NCBI GenBank assembly: GCA_030068145.1
Contig: JAPJBO010000062.1
Location: 372,001 to 436,000 of the forward strand
Direction: 5' to 3'
Source of the DNA: Diplonema papillatum
Taxonomy: Eukaryota; Euglenozoa; Diplonemea; Diplonemida; Diplonemidae
DNA length: 64,000 nt
Part shown: positions 49,127 through 60,002 of the stretch, piece by piece
Numbering within the stretch: the first letter of the stretch is position 1
Layout of the letters: the number at the start of each line of letters is the position of its first letter
Position numbers and translations under genes: made by a program
Notes under the pieces: generated by a model
Database searches by the model: none
Told to the model about the DNA's origin: nothing
The model's input: the letters and a program-made list of their open reading frames with translations, nothing else

Positions 49127-49660
49127 TCCGGCGGTGCTGCCGACAGAATACTGACAACCGTTGAGGTTGATGCGCGGGGTGTTTTTAGGTTCGGGTGTTT
49201 TTCTTTCAGGTTTTTTAGTGACCTGCTCAAAGTAAACTGCATGGTGGCGAGTAAACTAAATTCTAAGCAGCGGAAACTGTTGATAGGATAGCACAGCGCC
49301 CGGACTGCCTTCACGTCCCCTTTGGCCATCGTGCGCAGCAGCCGCTGGTCCGGCGTCGGGTGCGTCGGCACCGCCACCGCGGCCGCCAGCTCGCTCCGCA
49401 ACTCGTGAATGCACTGCATTCCGGCGCCGACAGAATACTGACAACCGCTGAGGTTGATGCGCGGGGTGTTTTTAGGTTCGAGGGTTTTTCTTTCAGGTTT
49501 TTTAGTGACCTGCTCAAAGTAAACTGCATGGTGGCGAGTAAACTAAAATTTTAAGCAGCGGAAACTGAACAAAGGATAGCACAGCACCCGGACCGCCTGC
49601 ACGTCCCCCCTTGGCCATCGTGCGCAGCAGCCGCTGGTCCGGCGTCGGCGGGTGGGCGCT
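48998..49660 (-). repeat. Tandem duplication of the 5' end of the ankyrin gene (period about 290 bp)
   Basis: The segment covering the first coding codons and upstream DNA of the ankyrin gene occurs at about 48998-49289, again at 49291-49577, and a third time, cut short, at 49580-49655. The copies still encode the start of the protein (MQCIHELRSEL, then TMAKGDVKAVRAL) but run out of the gene. The intact gene copy has GGCAGCACCGCCGGAATG before its start, while the second copy lacks the GCAGCACC part and so loses a possible AG acceptor. Confidence 0.85.
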
Positions 49661-49819
49661 GTATGCCACGAATATGTGCACGCGGTGAAGACCGGCATCC
49701 CCAGTTTGGGTTTCTGTTGTTTTTCCTTAAGGAATTACTTTGTGGAGGGCGCAGTGGGCGCGAGTCAAGTCCGAGTTCATCGGAGTGCGAAAAACTACCA
49801 GAATCATGGCCCGAGTCAG

Positions 49820-50612
49820 GGCCTGCCATCGAAGAGGGCCGGGCGGGGCCGGGTGGGCGCGGTGTGTTCGGGCCGGCGAGGCCAGTGCCGCCGTCGCCGA
49901 GGTCGGCGCGGCGTCGTCGTCGTGCGCGCAGCGCGGCTGCGGGAGAGGCCGTGGGGGTGCATGGCGCGGGTCGCTTCCTGCCTGCTGGCGGGGGGGCGCG
50001 CTTCAGGGGCGACTTCGTCGTCCGCCTCCTCCGGCCACGGCTGGTAGGTGTTCCAGGTGGGGACGGCGCGCGCCGCTTCCGGCCTGTGTGGCCGTCGCTC
50101 TCGCCTAGGCCGCGACCGCCACCGCCGCCGCCGCGATCCCCGCCGCGACCGCTGCGCGACCGCCGCGCCGCCGCCGCTTGCGCGGCCGCGACCAGTGCCG
50201 CGGCCGCCGCCATCGTCTCCGCCACTGTCGTCTCCTCCGCCCCGGCCGCCGCGGCCACGGCCACGGCCGCGGCAGCGGCCGCCACGACCACCGCCACCCC
50301 CGTCGCCACTGCTGCTGTCGCGGCCAGCACCACCCCTGTGATGCCCCCGTCCGCAGCACGCGTCAGCGTTCGGGCAGGTCCCGCATCGCGTCAGCCGATG
50401 CGCCCGGCAGCACTGAATGCGCAGGCCGTCGTCCGGTTGGTGGTGCACCTGGCAGCACTGGTCCACTACAAGGCTGTAGTTTCTCCGCATGCCAGCGCAC
50501 ACCGCGCACTTCTGCTTCGCGCAGGCATCGCAGACCGACTGCGTGCGGACAACTTTTCGTCTTGTTGCGTTAGTGGGGAGTCATTTGCAAGCAAATGAGT
50601 ACCACACTAACT
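49820..50612 (-). mobile_element. Inverted partial copy of the same LINE's Cys/Gly-rich tail
   Basis: Read on the minus strand this repeats the LINE tail (CDACAKQKCAVC, CCQVHH, the Gly/Arg-rich run and the SSMAGPDSG end). It forms a foldback with 52790-53550. Its start is joined directly to the sequence that follows the LINE stop (the CATTTGCTTGCAAATG segment), so the copy begins at a junction and is not a simple mirror. Its downstream end runs into the ankyrin fragment, as the plus-strand copy does. Confidence 0.8.
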
Positions 50613-53600
50613 TTTCACAACTTTGCAGACCTTTGCAGAGCTCTGCAGAACAATGTGTCAAACCTAATTATGAAAAGTTGTACGGTGATCCTCAACAACG
50701 CCTTGCTGTCGATTGTGCTCCGAGCGGTGTCGGCGCGCGTACCGGAGGTTTCGTCGGATGATGCCACGCTCTTCGCGGCGGCGGAAGCCGAGCTGCAGCA
50801 GGCGGTCGACACCGTCGCGCGGTTCTGTGACCGGGATGCGCCTGAACATGGCGAAAACCTTGGCGATGGGCATCCATGCGGGCTCGACGCAACAGCGCAG
50901 GCGGCGTCCGTACGCCAGCGCGGTGAAGGTGGACGGCGAGGCCATAGCGACGGCGACGGCTGCGAAGATCCTCGGGGTGCGAACGAGTGTGGAGAGCGTC
51001 CAAACGGGTCGGGCCAACGATGCGCGTCTGAGCGCACATGACGGTCTGATAGACAGGCTGGGCACCTCGAAGCTTCCGTTCGATGTCCGCTGCGAGGTGG
51101 CGAGTTCGAACGTGCTCAGCAGTGTCCTTACCGGGTGCTCCTACGAGACGTACACGCAGACGCGCCTGAAGGGACTCCGGACGCGGATCGTGAGGGGCGC
51201 TTTTGGGAGCAAGCACCCGTCGAGGAACGTGACGGCGGTGCTATCGATCTTGGCGAAGGGTCACCGTCTGGATCCGATGATCGCTCGGCCGTACAGGATT
51301 CTGTGCGCGTTATTCGACACCTGCGAGCGGCTGCCACGCGTGTGTGCGCGCATGCGGAACATCGTGAGGTTGTACGAGCGGCACGAAACGTTTTTGCCGA
51401 GGGCGCGCCTGGGGCCGGTAGGGATCGCCATTGCGGATGGGCTGTCGGTCGCGGGCATTGGCTTCGAGGGCGGGGATCTCTGTTCTGCGGCGCTGGGGGG
51501 TCGTCGGCTTCTCGGCATGCAGCGAGGCGAGAGGCACCACGTCGTCCGAGCGCAGCTGCGGCGGAAGGTGTGGATGCAGCTTGCGCGACAGCGGCCTTCG
51601 TACGACGGAGTGCAGGCCGGGGTAGACTGCGGGCGCACGAACGGGCTGCGTCTGACGGCGGCCGACGGCAGTGTGAGGCGCGCGCTGACCGTCATCCTGT
51701 CCGGGGGTGTTTTCCTTGCGGCTCGGTGGGGGCGGAATGCGCGTGCGGGGGAAGAGGCGGCGGGATCGGAAGGTTCGGCGAGCTCTCCCGCGTCAACGAC
51801 GGCGTCGTCGACGACGTCGACCGCATCAGATGCGTCCGGTAGCTTCGACGAGCAGGCTGGCGAAGACGGAGGCTCCTCCACGGGTGAGCGGCGCCCGCCG
51901 CCGGACCGGTGTTGCAGGGACTGTGACCGCCACGCCCACGACACGGCGGATCACTTGTGGTGGGAGTGCCCTGCGTACGACGAGATTCGCCGCCGCCCCT
52001 GCTTTGCTGAGCTCATGCGGGCGGACCGTGCGCGGTGGCCGTCTTGTACGCGCGTGCACGGGGTAATCGTGGAAGGCGCGCCGGTCGACGCGGCGGCCTT
52101 GCACCATTTCATGGCGTCGGTGTACGTGGCGCGCGAAGAGTCAGAGCGTGGCCGTCTGGCAGCGGTACAGCCGATCCACCCCTGGAGGGCGGCAACGTCG
52201 CGGCCGGCGGTCCATCACCTGTTTGACTTCGGGCGCCTACCGGATGAGCCGCCGAAGTGGCCGTATGGGGGACGGACGATGCGGGCGATGAAGGGCTGGC
52301 TGTCGGCATTGCAGTGGACGGACACTGGCGAAGTGTCGAACATCGAGTTGGCCGTCGACTTCGAGGTCTTCACCGGGCACGACATCCTGGGCCCCCCGAA
52401 CCTCGCCGCCAACCGAAGGGGGAAAACCCTTTGGACGATGCTAGCGACGCTGTGCCGCCTGTGTCGGGAACTGCAGCTGCCGTCGCCGCTTCCGGCCGAA
52501 CGGAAGGACCGGGTGGGCTCGATGAGGACGCTGGGGGCGCCGATGCTGTGGGGTGGTCTGACACCGCGGCCACATTTCGCTGGGGGGGAGGAGACGTTCG
52601 AAGTCTTGGAGATGAACTTCCCGCGTGCGGCGCTCGGGGACGGGAAGAACTGGGGCGGGGACGTGTTCCCGCTCTATGACGCGACGAGGCGAGCGCAGCG
52701 TTCGGCGCGCTGGGCCGAGCCCACACCAATGCCGCAACGACCACGCCTCCCGGTGCTCGTCCCGGAGTCGCAGGCAGACCCCCTGCTCCGCTCACAGTCC
52801 GTCTGTCACGCGTGCGCGAAGCAGAAGTGCGCAATGTGCTCGGGCATGCGGAGAAACTACAGCCTTGTAGTGGACCAGTGCTGCCAGGTGCACCACCAAC
52901 CGGACGACGGCCTGCGCATTCAGTGCTGCCGGGCGCATCGGCTGACGCGATGCGGGACCTGCCCGAACGCTGACGCGTGCTGCGGACGGGGGCATCACAG
53001 GGGTGGTGCTGGCCGCGACAGCAGCAGTGGCGACGGGGGTGGCGGTGGTCGTGGCGGCCGCTGCCGCGGCCGTGGCCGCGGCCGCGGCGGCCGAGGCGGC
53101 GGAGACGACAGTGACGGAGACGGTGGCGGCGGCCGCGGCACTGGTCGCGGCCGCGCACGCGGCGGCGGTCGCGGCAGCGGACGCGGCGGGGATCGCGGCG
53201 GCGGCGGCGGTGGCGGTCGCAGCCTAGGCGAGAGCGACGGCCTCACAGGCCGGAAGCGGCGCGCGCCGTCCCCACCTGGAACACCTACCAGCCGTGGCCG
53301 GAGGAGGCGGACGACGAAGTCGCCCCCGAAGCGCGCCCCCCCGCCAGCAGGCAGGAAGCGACCCGCGCCATGCACCCCCACGGCCTCTCCCGCAGCCGCG
53401 CTGCGCGCACGACGACGACGACGCGCCGATCTCGGCGACGACGGCACTGGCCTCGCCGGCCCGAACACACCGCGCCCACCCGGCCCCGCCCGGCCCTCTT
53501 CGATGGCAGGCCCTGACTCGGGTCCTTTTACTGATTCTGGTTCCGACCCTCCACGGGTCACACAACGATCGCGCCCTCCCGCCGGCTCTTCCCGGCTACT

Positions 53601-53850
53601 CGCGTCCTCCGCATCGCGGCGTGCCTATCGGCGCAAGCGAGAAAGCGAAGACTCCGATTCCTTTTCGGATTATGAGATCGTGAGCAACTGCCAACAACAG
53701 TTGCAGCCGACTAGAGTTGCGCCGCGCCGAAAGCGCGGAAAAAGTGACCCTTCTGGAGTCACGTAGCGAAAAGCTGGCATAGTGTGGTACTCATTTGCTT
53801 GCAAATGACTCCCCACTAACGCAACAAGACGACGAAAAGTTGTGATTTTT
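50595..53850 (+). mobile_element. 5'-truncated LINE (non-LTR retrotransposon) with zf-RVT and Cys/Gly-rich tail
   Basis: The element starts inside the reverse-transcriptase domain at its catalytic SSDDATLFA (usually YADD), then LQQAVDTVARFCDR. The thumb (MRLNMAKTLAMGI) continues in another frame because of one extra G in a G-run near 50830. The main frame then stays open to the stop at 53766. At about residue 400 of that frame is the zf-RVT knuckle (CCRDC...HLWWEC). The tail carries a second Cys/His-rich region (CHACAKQKCAMC, CCQVHH, CCRAH, CGTC, CCGRGHH), a long Gly/Arg/Asp-rich stretch and a basic Pro-rich end. No endonuclease domain is present. The 3' part holds a palindrome (CATTTGCTTGCAAATG). 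The element is dead here. Assignment to LINEs rests on the zf-RVT layout. Confidence 0.8.
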
Positions 53851-53989
53851 TGTGCTAAAAAATAGGTGGATCACCCCAGTCCGACCACTTTTTTGCATTC
53901 CCGGTTCACTGTATGGCCACCTGAGTGGTAGGCCTCTGGTTGTGGGCTGGCGACCCCCAGCAAGAACAAAGCAGCAGTTAAAGTTCGGT

Positions 53990-54145
53990 TATCAGCGAGC
54001 TGGCGGCCGCGGTGGCGGTGCCGACGCACCCGACGCCGGACCAGCGGCTGCTGCGCACGATGGCCAAGGGGGGACGTGCAGGCGGTCCGGGCGCTGTGCC
54101 ATCCTATCAACAGTTTCCGCTGCTTAGAATTTAGTTTACTCGCGG
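53990..54145 (+). repeat. Inverted copy of the ankyrin gene 5' fragment
   Basis: The sequence from GAGCTGGCGGCCGCGG to TTTAGTTTACTCGC is the ankyrin 5' segment in opposite orientation to the gene. It shares the variant GACCGCCTGCACGTCC with the cut copy at 49580-49655, so the two are sister copies and bound the inverted duplication that contains the LINE. Confidence 0.8.
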
Positions 54146-54440
54146 GCGTCGCTAAGTTCTGGTGGCATTGGCAACGTTGAGTTACCTGCGAAGATGATTC
54201 GTGAACGATCTGCTAACAAGAACGGCAACGGCAGTGGAAACAGACGCGCAGGAGAGCTCAAGCTTTTGTATCGAATATGACAGGGGGGCAAGGGCAAGAA
54301 TATTCGGCGAGCGAATGTACTACCCCCGTAGTGATATGCTAGTCTGTGGTCGTGGATGACTCACGAGACTTGGTCAACGTCTTCGGATGATTCGACAGGA
54401 CCTTGAAGGAGCCCAGGCGGTGATAGTTGGTTATTATAAC

Positions 54441-54650
54441 ATGCAGGGTCAAAACCTTGTGTCTTTTTGGAAATGGCCAAAAAATAATTTCTGGAAAAAA
54501 AATGGGTTTTTGAATTTTAAAAGTGTGGAACAAACTCTGCAGTAATTTTGGAGGAAGTTGAGCAAATTTTTTTTTTTCCAAAAAAAAAATTTAGGGCTCC
54601 ATCGGCCCCGCGGGAGCGTTTTAAAAAGACACAAGGTTTTGACCCTGCAT
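54441..54650. mobile_element. MITE with 28-bp perfect inverted ends
   Basis: Starts ATGCAGGGTCAAAACC and ends GGTTTTGACCCTGCAT; the inverted match runs 28 bp on each side. The inside is A/T-rich with no coding look. Only one copy was seen in the window. Confidence 0.75.
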
Positions 54651-55367
54651 GATAATCGTCACCTCGAGTTGCTTCCAGCCCGTTTGTCGTAGTAGCCGAT
54701 CGCGAGATGGACACAATAGCGGGTGGTTTCGCCTCTGCCACTGTGCCGTGCCACCATAGGATCGGACTTCTGCTATATCGGGGAGCCGTCGCCAGGCAAG
54801 GAACACCCGCGTGTGTTGCAATGGAAATTGGTGGTCCTGAAAAACGTGGAAACATGGATGCAGCAGCGCGCGCGTGACACGCCTTTCTCCGACTGGGCAC
54901 TTCTCCCTAAGCTTGTGCTGCTGCCCCCCCGGGGAAGGCGCTGATGCAGCGCTGGCGGCTGCATTTTGCATTTGCATGCCTTTTTTCACGTTTTCACGAC
55001 AATGTATGTCCCGCCCGCTGCGTACGGGGGGGTGAAAAACGACGTGTCTCCTGTCCGAAAGAAATAATAGAAAAAAACTGCGATGATTCATTCCCGTGTG
55101 CATGCATTTTCGGGGGGGGTTCTCGCATTTGTCGTCAACAAACGGGTTGACGGGAGACAGGCCACCGTGGACGGAAGGGAAGGGGTGCAGCAACGCCGGA
55201 TGGTTTGACCGGCGCGCGCAACGCAAGCCGGAATTTATCGGAGGGTAATTGCTTGGCGGGGTTTGATTCGCGAGTGCTGCCACTCCACAGGAAGCGAGAT
55301 ATAGCTGCAGGCGGCAGCTCCAGGGGGAGCGGGGAAGTGGGCGAAAAGGGAAATTGGTGTTATTCTT

Positions 55368-55500
55368 TGAATCAGCACCTGCTGTTGTAGGAAATACTTG
55401 AGGAGACGATGCCAGTTGCGAAATCTCGAAGTCGTCAAAATAGTGTGCTGGCCATCCGTCGAAATGAGCACAAAAGGCAGTCACTCGAGTATTTTGTTCT
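55368..55500 (-). repeat. Rep-B, shortened copy
   Basis: Minus strand: AAAATACTCGAGTGACTGCC to CAGCAGGTGCTGAT, lacking the middle. It lies downstream of the FolD stop. Confidence 0.65.
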
Positions 55501-55626
55501 TCGCTTCTTCGCATGGAAAAGCGGAGGCCCGGCCCCATCTCTTTCAGCTTCGCGCAACTCCCCGCGACTCCCGTATTCGAAGCCCCAAGAGGTCTCGTCA
55601 ACACATCCGAACCTGGGGGGGGTTCA

Positions 55627-56170
55627 TCATGCGGTCTTGGGTCGACGGTGTGCGTCGTACGCGGTAACCGTGTTCGTCAACAGCATCGCGACCGTCATCG
55701 GACCTACGCCGCCCGGAACGGGCGTGATCCACCCGGCATTGACCTTGGCAGCCTGAAAGTCGACGTCGCTGTGTAAAGAGGTGCGTAGTTTTGCTTTACT
55801 ATTTTACGCTGTGTAAAGAGGAGTGTGAGAGTGAGCGTGGGTGATTCAAGTTAAGTTCATTGAGCCGGGGGGGAAAATCTTAGCCCAATGTTTAGGCAGA
55901 GCACTGCCTCTCATGCATGGTTGATGCTAGCATCAAGTCTTCTTCGAGGAAGATGTCGTCTAGGAAAGGGATGCAAAATAAAAAAAAAGAGGTAAAAAGG
56001 GGTAAAAAGGGGAGTGTACGCTCCCAAAGTGGGGTATGAAACCTTGAGGGACTAGCCCCCTGGCTTTTTTCACCGCGGTGTTGTGTGCACCTCGTTCTTC
56101 GTCTCAGGTTTCGCGCTCCAACTCTCTTTCAGTGTGGTATATGCTGAGGCTAGTATTGTACTCCACACAT

Positions 56171-56230
<60 letters not shown>

Positions 56231-57991
56231 TGTGTCATCCTAATCCGGGAACAAGTCAGGGAGAAGAACGGAGCAATCTTTACAAACGAACGAGTGACAT
56301 AAGGTGGCCGCTTGAGCGGCGCCAATCCGAGCGCACACAGCAGCAGTGACGCGTCGGCAGTATTTGCACTTCAGGATGGGGCTGCCGTCATGAGCGTCGA
56401 TGAGCGAGTGTCGGCAGAGGGTGCAGTGGTCGGAGCAAGCTTGACTCCACACATAAATTTTATAAATATTAAAACATGAAGGAACCAGTCACAATACGGA
56501 ACGCCAAGCTACCCCCCCCCCCCCCCCCCCACTCAATGAACTTGACTTGCCCCGGTTCAAGAATGCATGGTTTAAAGTAAATCAGTGGTGTCACCTGAGG
56601 GCAGATAAAGCGGCGGCTGCCGGCTTATTTCGTGACACCTTTTACGGGTGGTTGCGTTCAGGCAATTATCTTTTACGAGTGGTTGCGTTCAGGCAATTAC
56701 CTTTTTACGGGTGGTTGCGTTCAGGCAATTATCTTTTACGAGTGGTTGCGTTCAGGCAATTAAAGACTGCACGAGCAATATATTTTTTTGTTTGTGCGAT
56801 ATAACCTAAAGGGGGGGGGGGGGTCGAATAATAACAGTTATTTGACACGCGTCTGGTTGTCTGAAAACACTACCACTATTTGATCCTGCTACTGTTCGGC
56901 TACCCGGAACTTTTTTTATTATTCGACAAATCGAATAATAACACAGTGTTATTATTCGACCCCCCCCTCTGGTTAAACCGCTGTCAACAACGTTCTTTTT
57001 AACTGTAACAAATACTGTCTCCAGGGAAGCAGAGATTGGTTGTCGCAAAAAAGTCATACCCGACCAACTTGCCAGACTCCAACCGGTTGATACCGATATC
57101 GATGACGATGGCGCCCGGCCTGATCCACTCGCCCTTCACGAGCCCAGGCTTGCCGGCTGCGACGATGACGCACTCGGCCCTTCGGACGTGGGCCTCCAAG
57201 TCCCGCGAGAACCGGTGCACGCATTGCACCGACGCGCCGTTGAGCAGCAGTTCGAGCACCATCGGGCGTCCCACGTGGTTGGAAGCGCCGACCACCAGGC
57301 ACTCCAACCCGTACGGGTTGACGCCCGTCGACCATATCAGGTGCATGACGCCCCACGGGGTGCACGGCCGCATCTTTGGAGCCCGGGTCACCAGGTTGCC
57401 GAGGTTCTCCGGGTGGAACCCGTCGACGTCCTTCAGGGGGTCGATCCTGTCAACCACCTGCCGCACGTTGTCCGCGAGTTCCCCGGCGGGCAGCGGAAGC
57501 TGGACTAAGACGCCGTCCACCTTGTCATCAGCGTTCAACTCGTCGATTTTCGCGAGAAGCGCCTCGAGCGAGGTGGTAGCCGGCAGGTTGATGAGTTGGC
57601 CGTCGATTCCGACGTCGACGCACGCCTTCTGCTTCTGCCGGATGTACACTTTTGACGCGGCGTTCTCGCCGACGAGGATGACGGTGAGCCCGGGCTTTCG
57701 GTGCTCGAACGCGGGGTTTTCGACTTTTTCGGCGATTTTCTGCTTCAGCGTGGCGCGGATGCCCTCCGCGATCTTCTTCCCGTCGATGATCCGGCCGCGC
57801 TCGCCGTCGGCGTCGACGCCCTTCGTGTCCCAGTTGGTCGGCTCGTAGTAGCGCTTGAACTCCGCGTATGACTCGATCGCGCTCGGGCTGTGGATCTTCA
57901 GCGTCTTCAGGCCCTCCTCCGCCGTCTTCGGCCTCTTGCTGGCGGCTTCTTCGCGCTGCGCCTGCTCGTTCGCCGCTCTCTTTTCGGCCAT
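55627..57991 (-). CDS. folD: Bifunctional methylene-tetrahydrofolate dehydrogenase/cyclohydrolase
   Basis: Exon 1 (57991-57060) and exon 2 (55768-55627) join in frame at a Gly codon (donor GTATGA, acceptor TACACAG) to 357 residues. The enzyme interconverts methylene-, methenyl- and formyl-tetrahydrofolate with NAD(P). The folate site has YIRQK (catalytic Lys120), VQLPLP and [10 protein letters not shown]. The nucleotide fold has [11 protein letters not shown], then [20 protein letters not shown] and [16 protein letters not shown] near the end. These strings are very close to the gamma-proteobacterial FolD and unlike animal MTHFD1, and no formyl-THF synthetase domain follows. About 65 residues precede the core and include KRPKT. 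I chose ATG 57991 because the open frame upstream starts only at a GTG. The 1291-nt intron contains a MITE, a (TAC)n-tailed fragment and a hairpin element. Confidence 0.92.
56168..56452 (-). mobile_element. Cys-rich retroposon fragment with (TAC)n tail
   Basis: On the minus strand a 70-codon frame encodes paired Cys motifs (CTLC, CKYC, FVCKDC) and stops at LFPD. It is followed by GATGACACATAC and 20 perfect TAC triplets (56171-56230). An ORF end followed by a trinucleotide tail is typical of some LINEs. A decayed relative lies at 45510-45900 and a tail-only relative at 16083-16110. It sits in the FolD intron, on the same strand. Confidence 0.5.
56587..56639 (+). mobile_element. GGTGTCAC-family hairpin element, short copy
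   Basis: 53 bp from GGTGTCACCTGAGGG to CGTGACACC with the core GCGGCTGCCGGCTTAT. It is followed by four tandem units of about 30 bp (GGTTGCGTTCAGGCAATTA) up to 56762. It lies in the FolD intron. Confidence 0.65.
56812..56972. mobile_element. MITE with GGGTCGAATAATA inverted ends, FolD intron copy
   Basis: About 160 bp, inverted ends GGGGTCGAATAATAACA and TGTTATTATTCGACCCC, same inner sequence as 36427-36590. It lies in the FolD intron shortly downstream of exon 1. Confidence 0.8.
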
Positions 57992-59599
57992 TTTGGTTTG
58001 GTGCTTCTTTTTTCCGATTTCAAACACCTGCGCCAAAGGATTCGTGCCGGCTGTGAAGGTCGCCAACAACGCATCGCGACACGAACGTAGAAATGTATCG
58101 AAAGGAGAACAGCCTCCAATACGGTCAGCCACTTACGATGTCGTGCATCAAAGTTTTCGAAGTTTTTTCGGCTAGAGATACCGAGGCATAAACGTCGAGG
58201 ACGCTCAACAAGCCTATGACAGGCCTCGCATCTGATCCAAAATGCTGGCAGAGTGGCGCAGGTTGATCTAGCTGACTGGCGTGACAGGTACTCCCCTGCG
58301 TTGCAGACTTGCAACCCTTCAAAGCTATGACAAAGGCATGGGCACAAGAGACAACCCGGTGCCTTGCCTTGACTGCGGGACGTACCGAATGATTGCATCT
58401 CCGTTGAGGGAGAGCCACGGAGTAATGCGAGGGCATTGTGATCTTTCGAACCGCATGACTAGCATGTGCCGCGCTGCTTATCGCTGCTTTTTTTGTGTTT
58501 TTGCTTCTTGTTTTTTTTTTTTTTTTCCACGTCGTTTATCACTACATCTTCCGTTGGCAGGCGTGCAACGTGCCTGTGCGCGCGAGCCTCTTGAGGATTG
58601 CGTATTTGACGGGGATCGTTTGTGTCGCTCGTGCGGATGGGGACGCTATGGACTAAGCAGTCGGGGTAGGTTGCCAGTTTTTAGAGTTAAAGTGTTTTTA
58701 GTGAGATCCGGGGTTTTATAGTTTTTCGCAGAGTGTTGCAAGTCGAAGTAGGGTGTAGACGGAGATGGGCTGCCAATCGAAACAGCTTCCACGACGTCGA
58801 ATGCGTGCAGTACCACTGAGGGAATTTGTGTACAGAGGAGATGCGGAGGTGCACGTACGAACAACACAGGTAGTGGGTTGTTTCTCCTGCCAGCCAACCG
58901 TTGGAAAATTGAAACCCGTGACCGACCCCCCGCGACCAAGAACTACTGCCGGCGAGCAAAGGTTAAAAAAAGCAACCGAAGTAGCAACGAAGTCGAGACG
59001 TCAAGTAATAATAAAAAAATGTCGTAAAAAAACAAGAAGAAAAAGCAGCCTTGTGGAGACGGAACTAGGGAAGCGGGACGGGGGGGATGTCAAGAAAAGC
59101 GAAAGGACGCTCGGAAAGCTACGACCAAGATGTCAGACCAAAGACTGTGTGGAAGGAGGGTGTTATACCGTACCGTGTTCGGTACTGCTCGGAGAGAGCG
59201 AGCACGACGTGGGAAGTAGAATAGAGCATCTATTTTGGTTTCGGAAAGTGTCAGGCAAACCTTGTAGCTATCGGCTTCGTCAATCTAATCGCCAGGGGGT
59301 TTTCCCGAATTCTCGCTGTGTACGTACCGTATATATAATGCTGGACGCCGGACTACATTATCATCCGCCGTCTGACTTGAGTCGTGATTCATAAAGGAAG
59401 CGAGGACCGAAGCAAAGCGTATCAGCACGGACAAGTACCCGCGATAACTTTTCAAAAGAGGGGCACGCAGCGGTTTGACCCCCTCAGCGAACCCCTCTAT
59501 CAAAGGTTGTCTCGGCGAACGTTCTCCGTCTGTTTCATCCCACGGCTTCCTCACGAGACAAGAAGTTCAAGGCGGATCGCACGTATTCGAACCATTACA

Positions 59600-59635
<36 letters not shown>

Positions 59636-59838
59636 GGGCGTGGGGGTTTGTCTAGATGGAGTGTCTGGATTTTTCTTGCCCTTTGCGGGAGGGGGTTTGC
59701 AAGAACGTGCTTCGAATGGATGTGTGCTTAACACCGCGCTGGTCCCGTCTGGTCTGCGCCGTGGGGATGGTATTCTTAGCTTGATTCAGGCACAACGACG
59801 CTTGGGCCTCATCCAGGAGTGTCTTGTACCCGTCAATA
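57992..59838. other. Gene-free stretch upstream of FolD
   Basis: A GTAAGT lies on the minus strand about 140 nt before the FolD ATG, so an upstream exon or a 5'-UTR intron is possible. No other gene seen. Confidence 0.4.
59602..59632. repeat. (AT)n microsatellite
   Basis: About 15 perfect AT units, followed by a G-rich stretch. Confidence 0.95.
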
Positions 59839-59997
59839 TGAGCCGTATCTCTTGCAACTGCGTCGAAGTGCCTGCGCTGTTTATCACAGTGAATCACGGT
59901 CCACCACGGTCGATCAGGTCCATCCATAGTCCCTAGAGCTGCATCGAATAGCCCGGTGCTGTATTCTTCGGTCTATCAAGAGGGATGGACCGGTTCA
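59839..59997 (+). mobile_element. MITE derived from the SWIM transposon
   Basis: 159 bp from TGAGCCGTATC to GGACCGGTTCA, with a perfect 5-bp duplication CAATA on both sides (59834-59838, 59998-60002). It is in the same orientation as the coding copy and lacks its middle. Confidence 0.8.
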
Positions 59998-60002
59998 CAA
60001 TA

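Noticed and set aside
54621-55604. A 327-codon minus-strand open frame
   Set aside because: Low-complexity, overlaps a Rep-B copy and a MITE end, and no domain or splice context supports it.
56999-58132. FolD starting at 58132
   Set aside because: The codon there is GTG; the first ATG in frame is 57991, in a good context (ACCAAAATGG).
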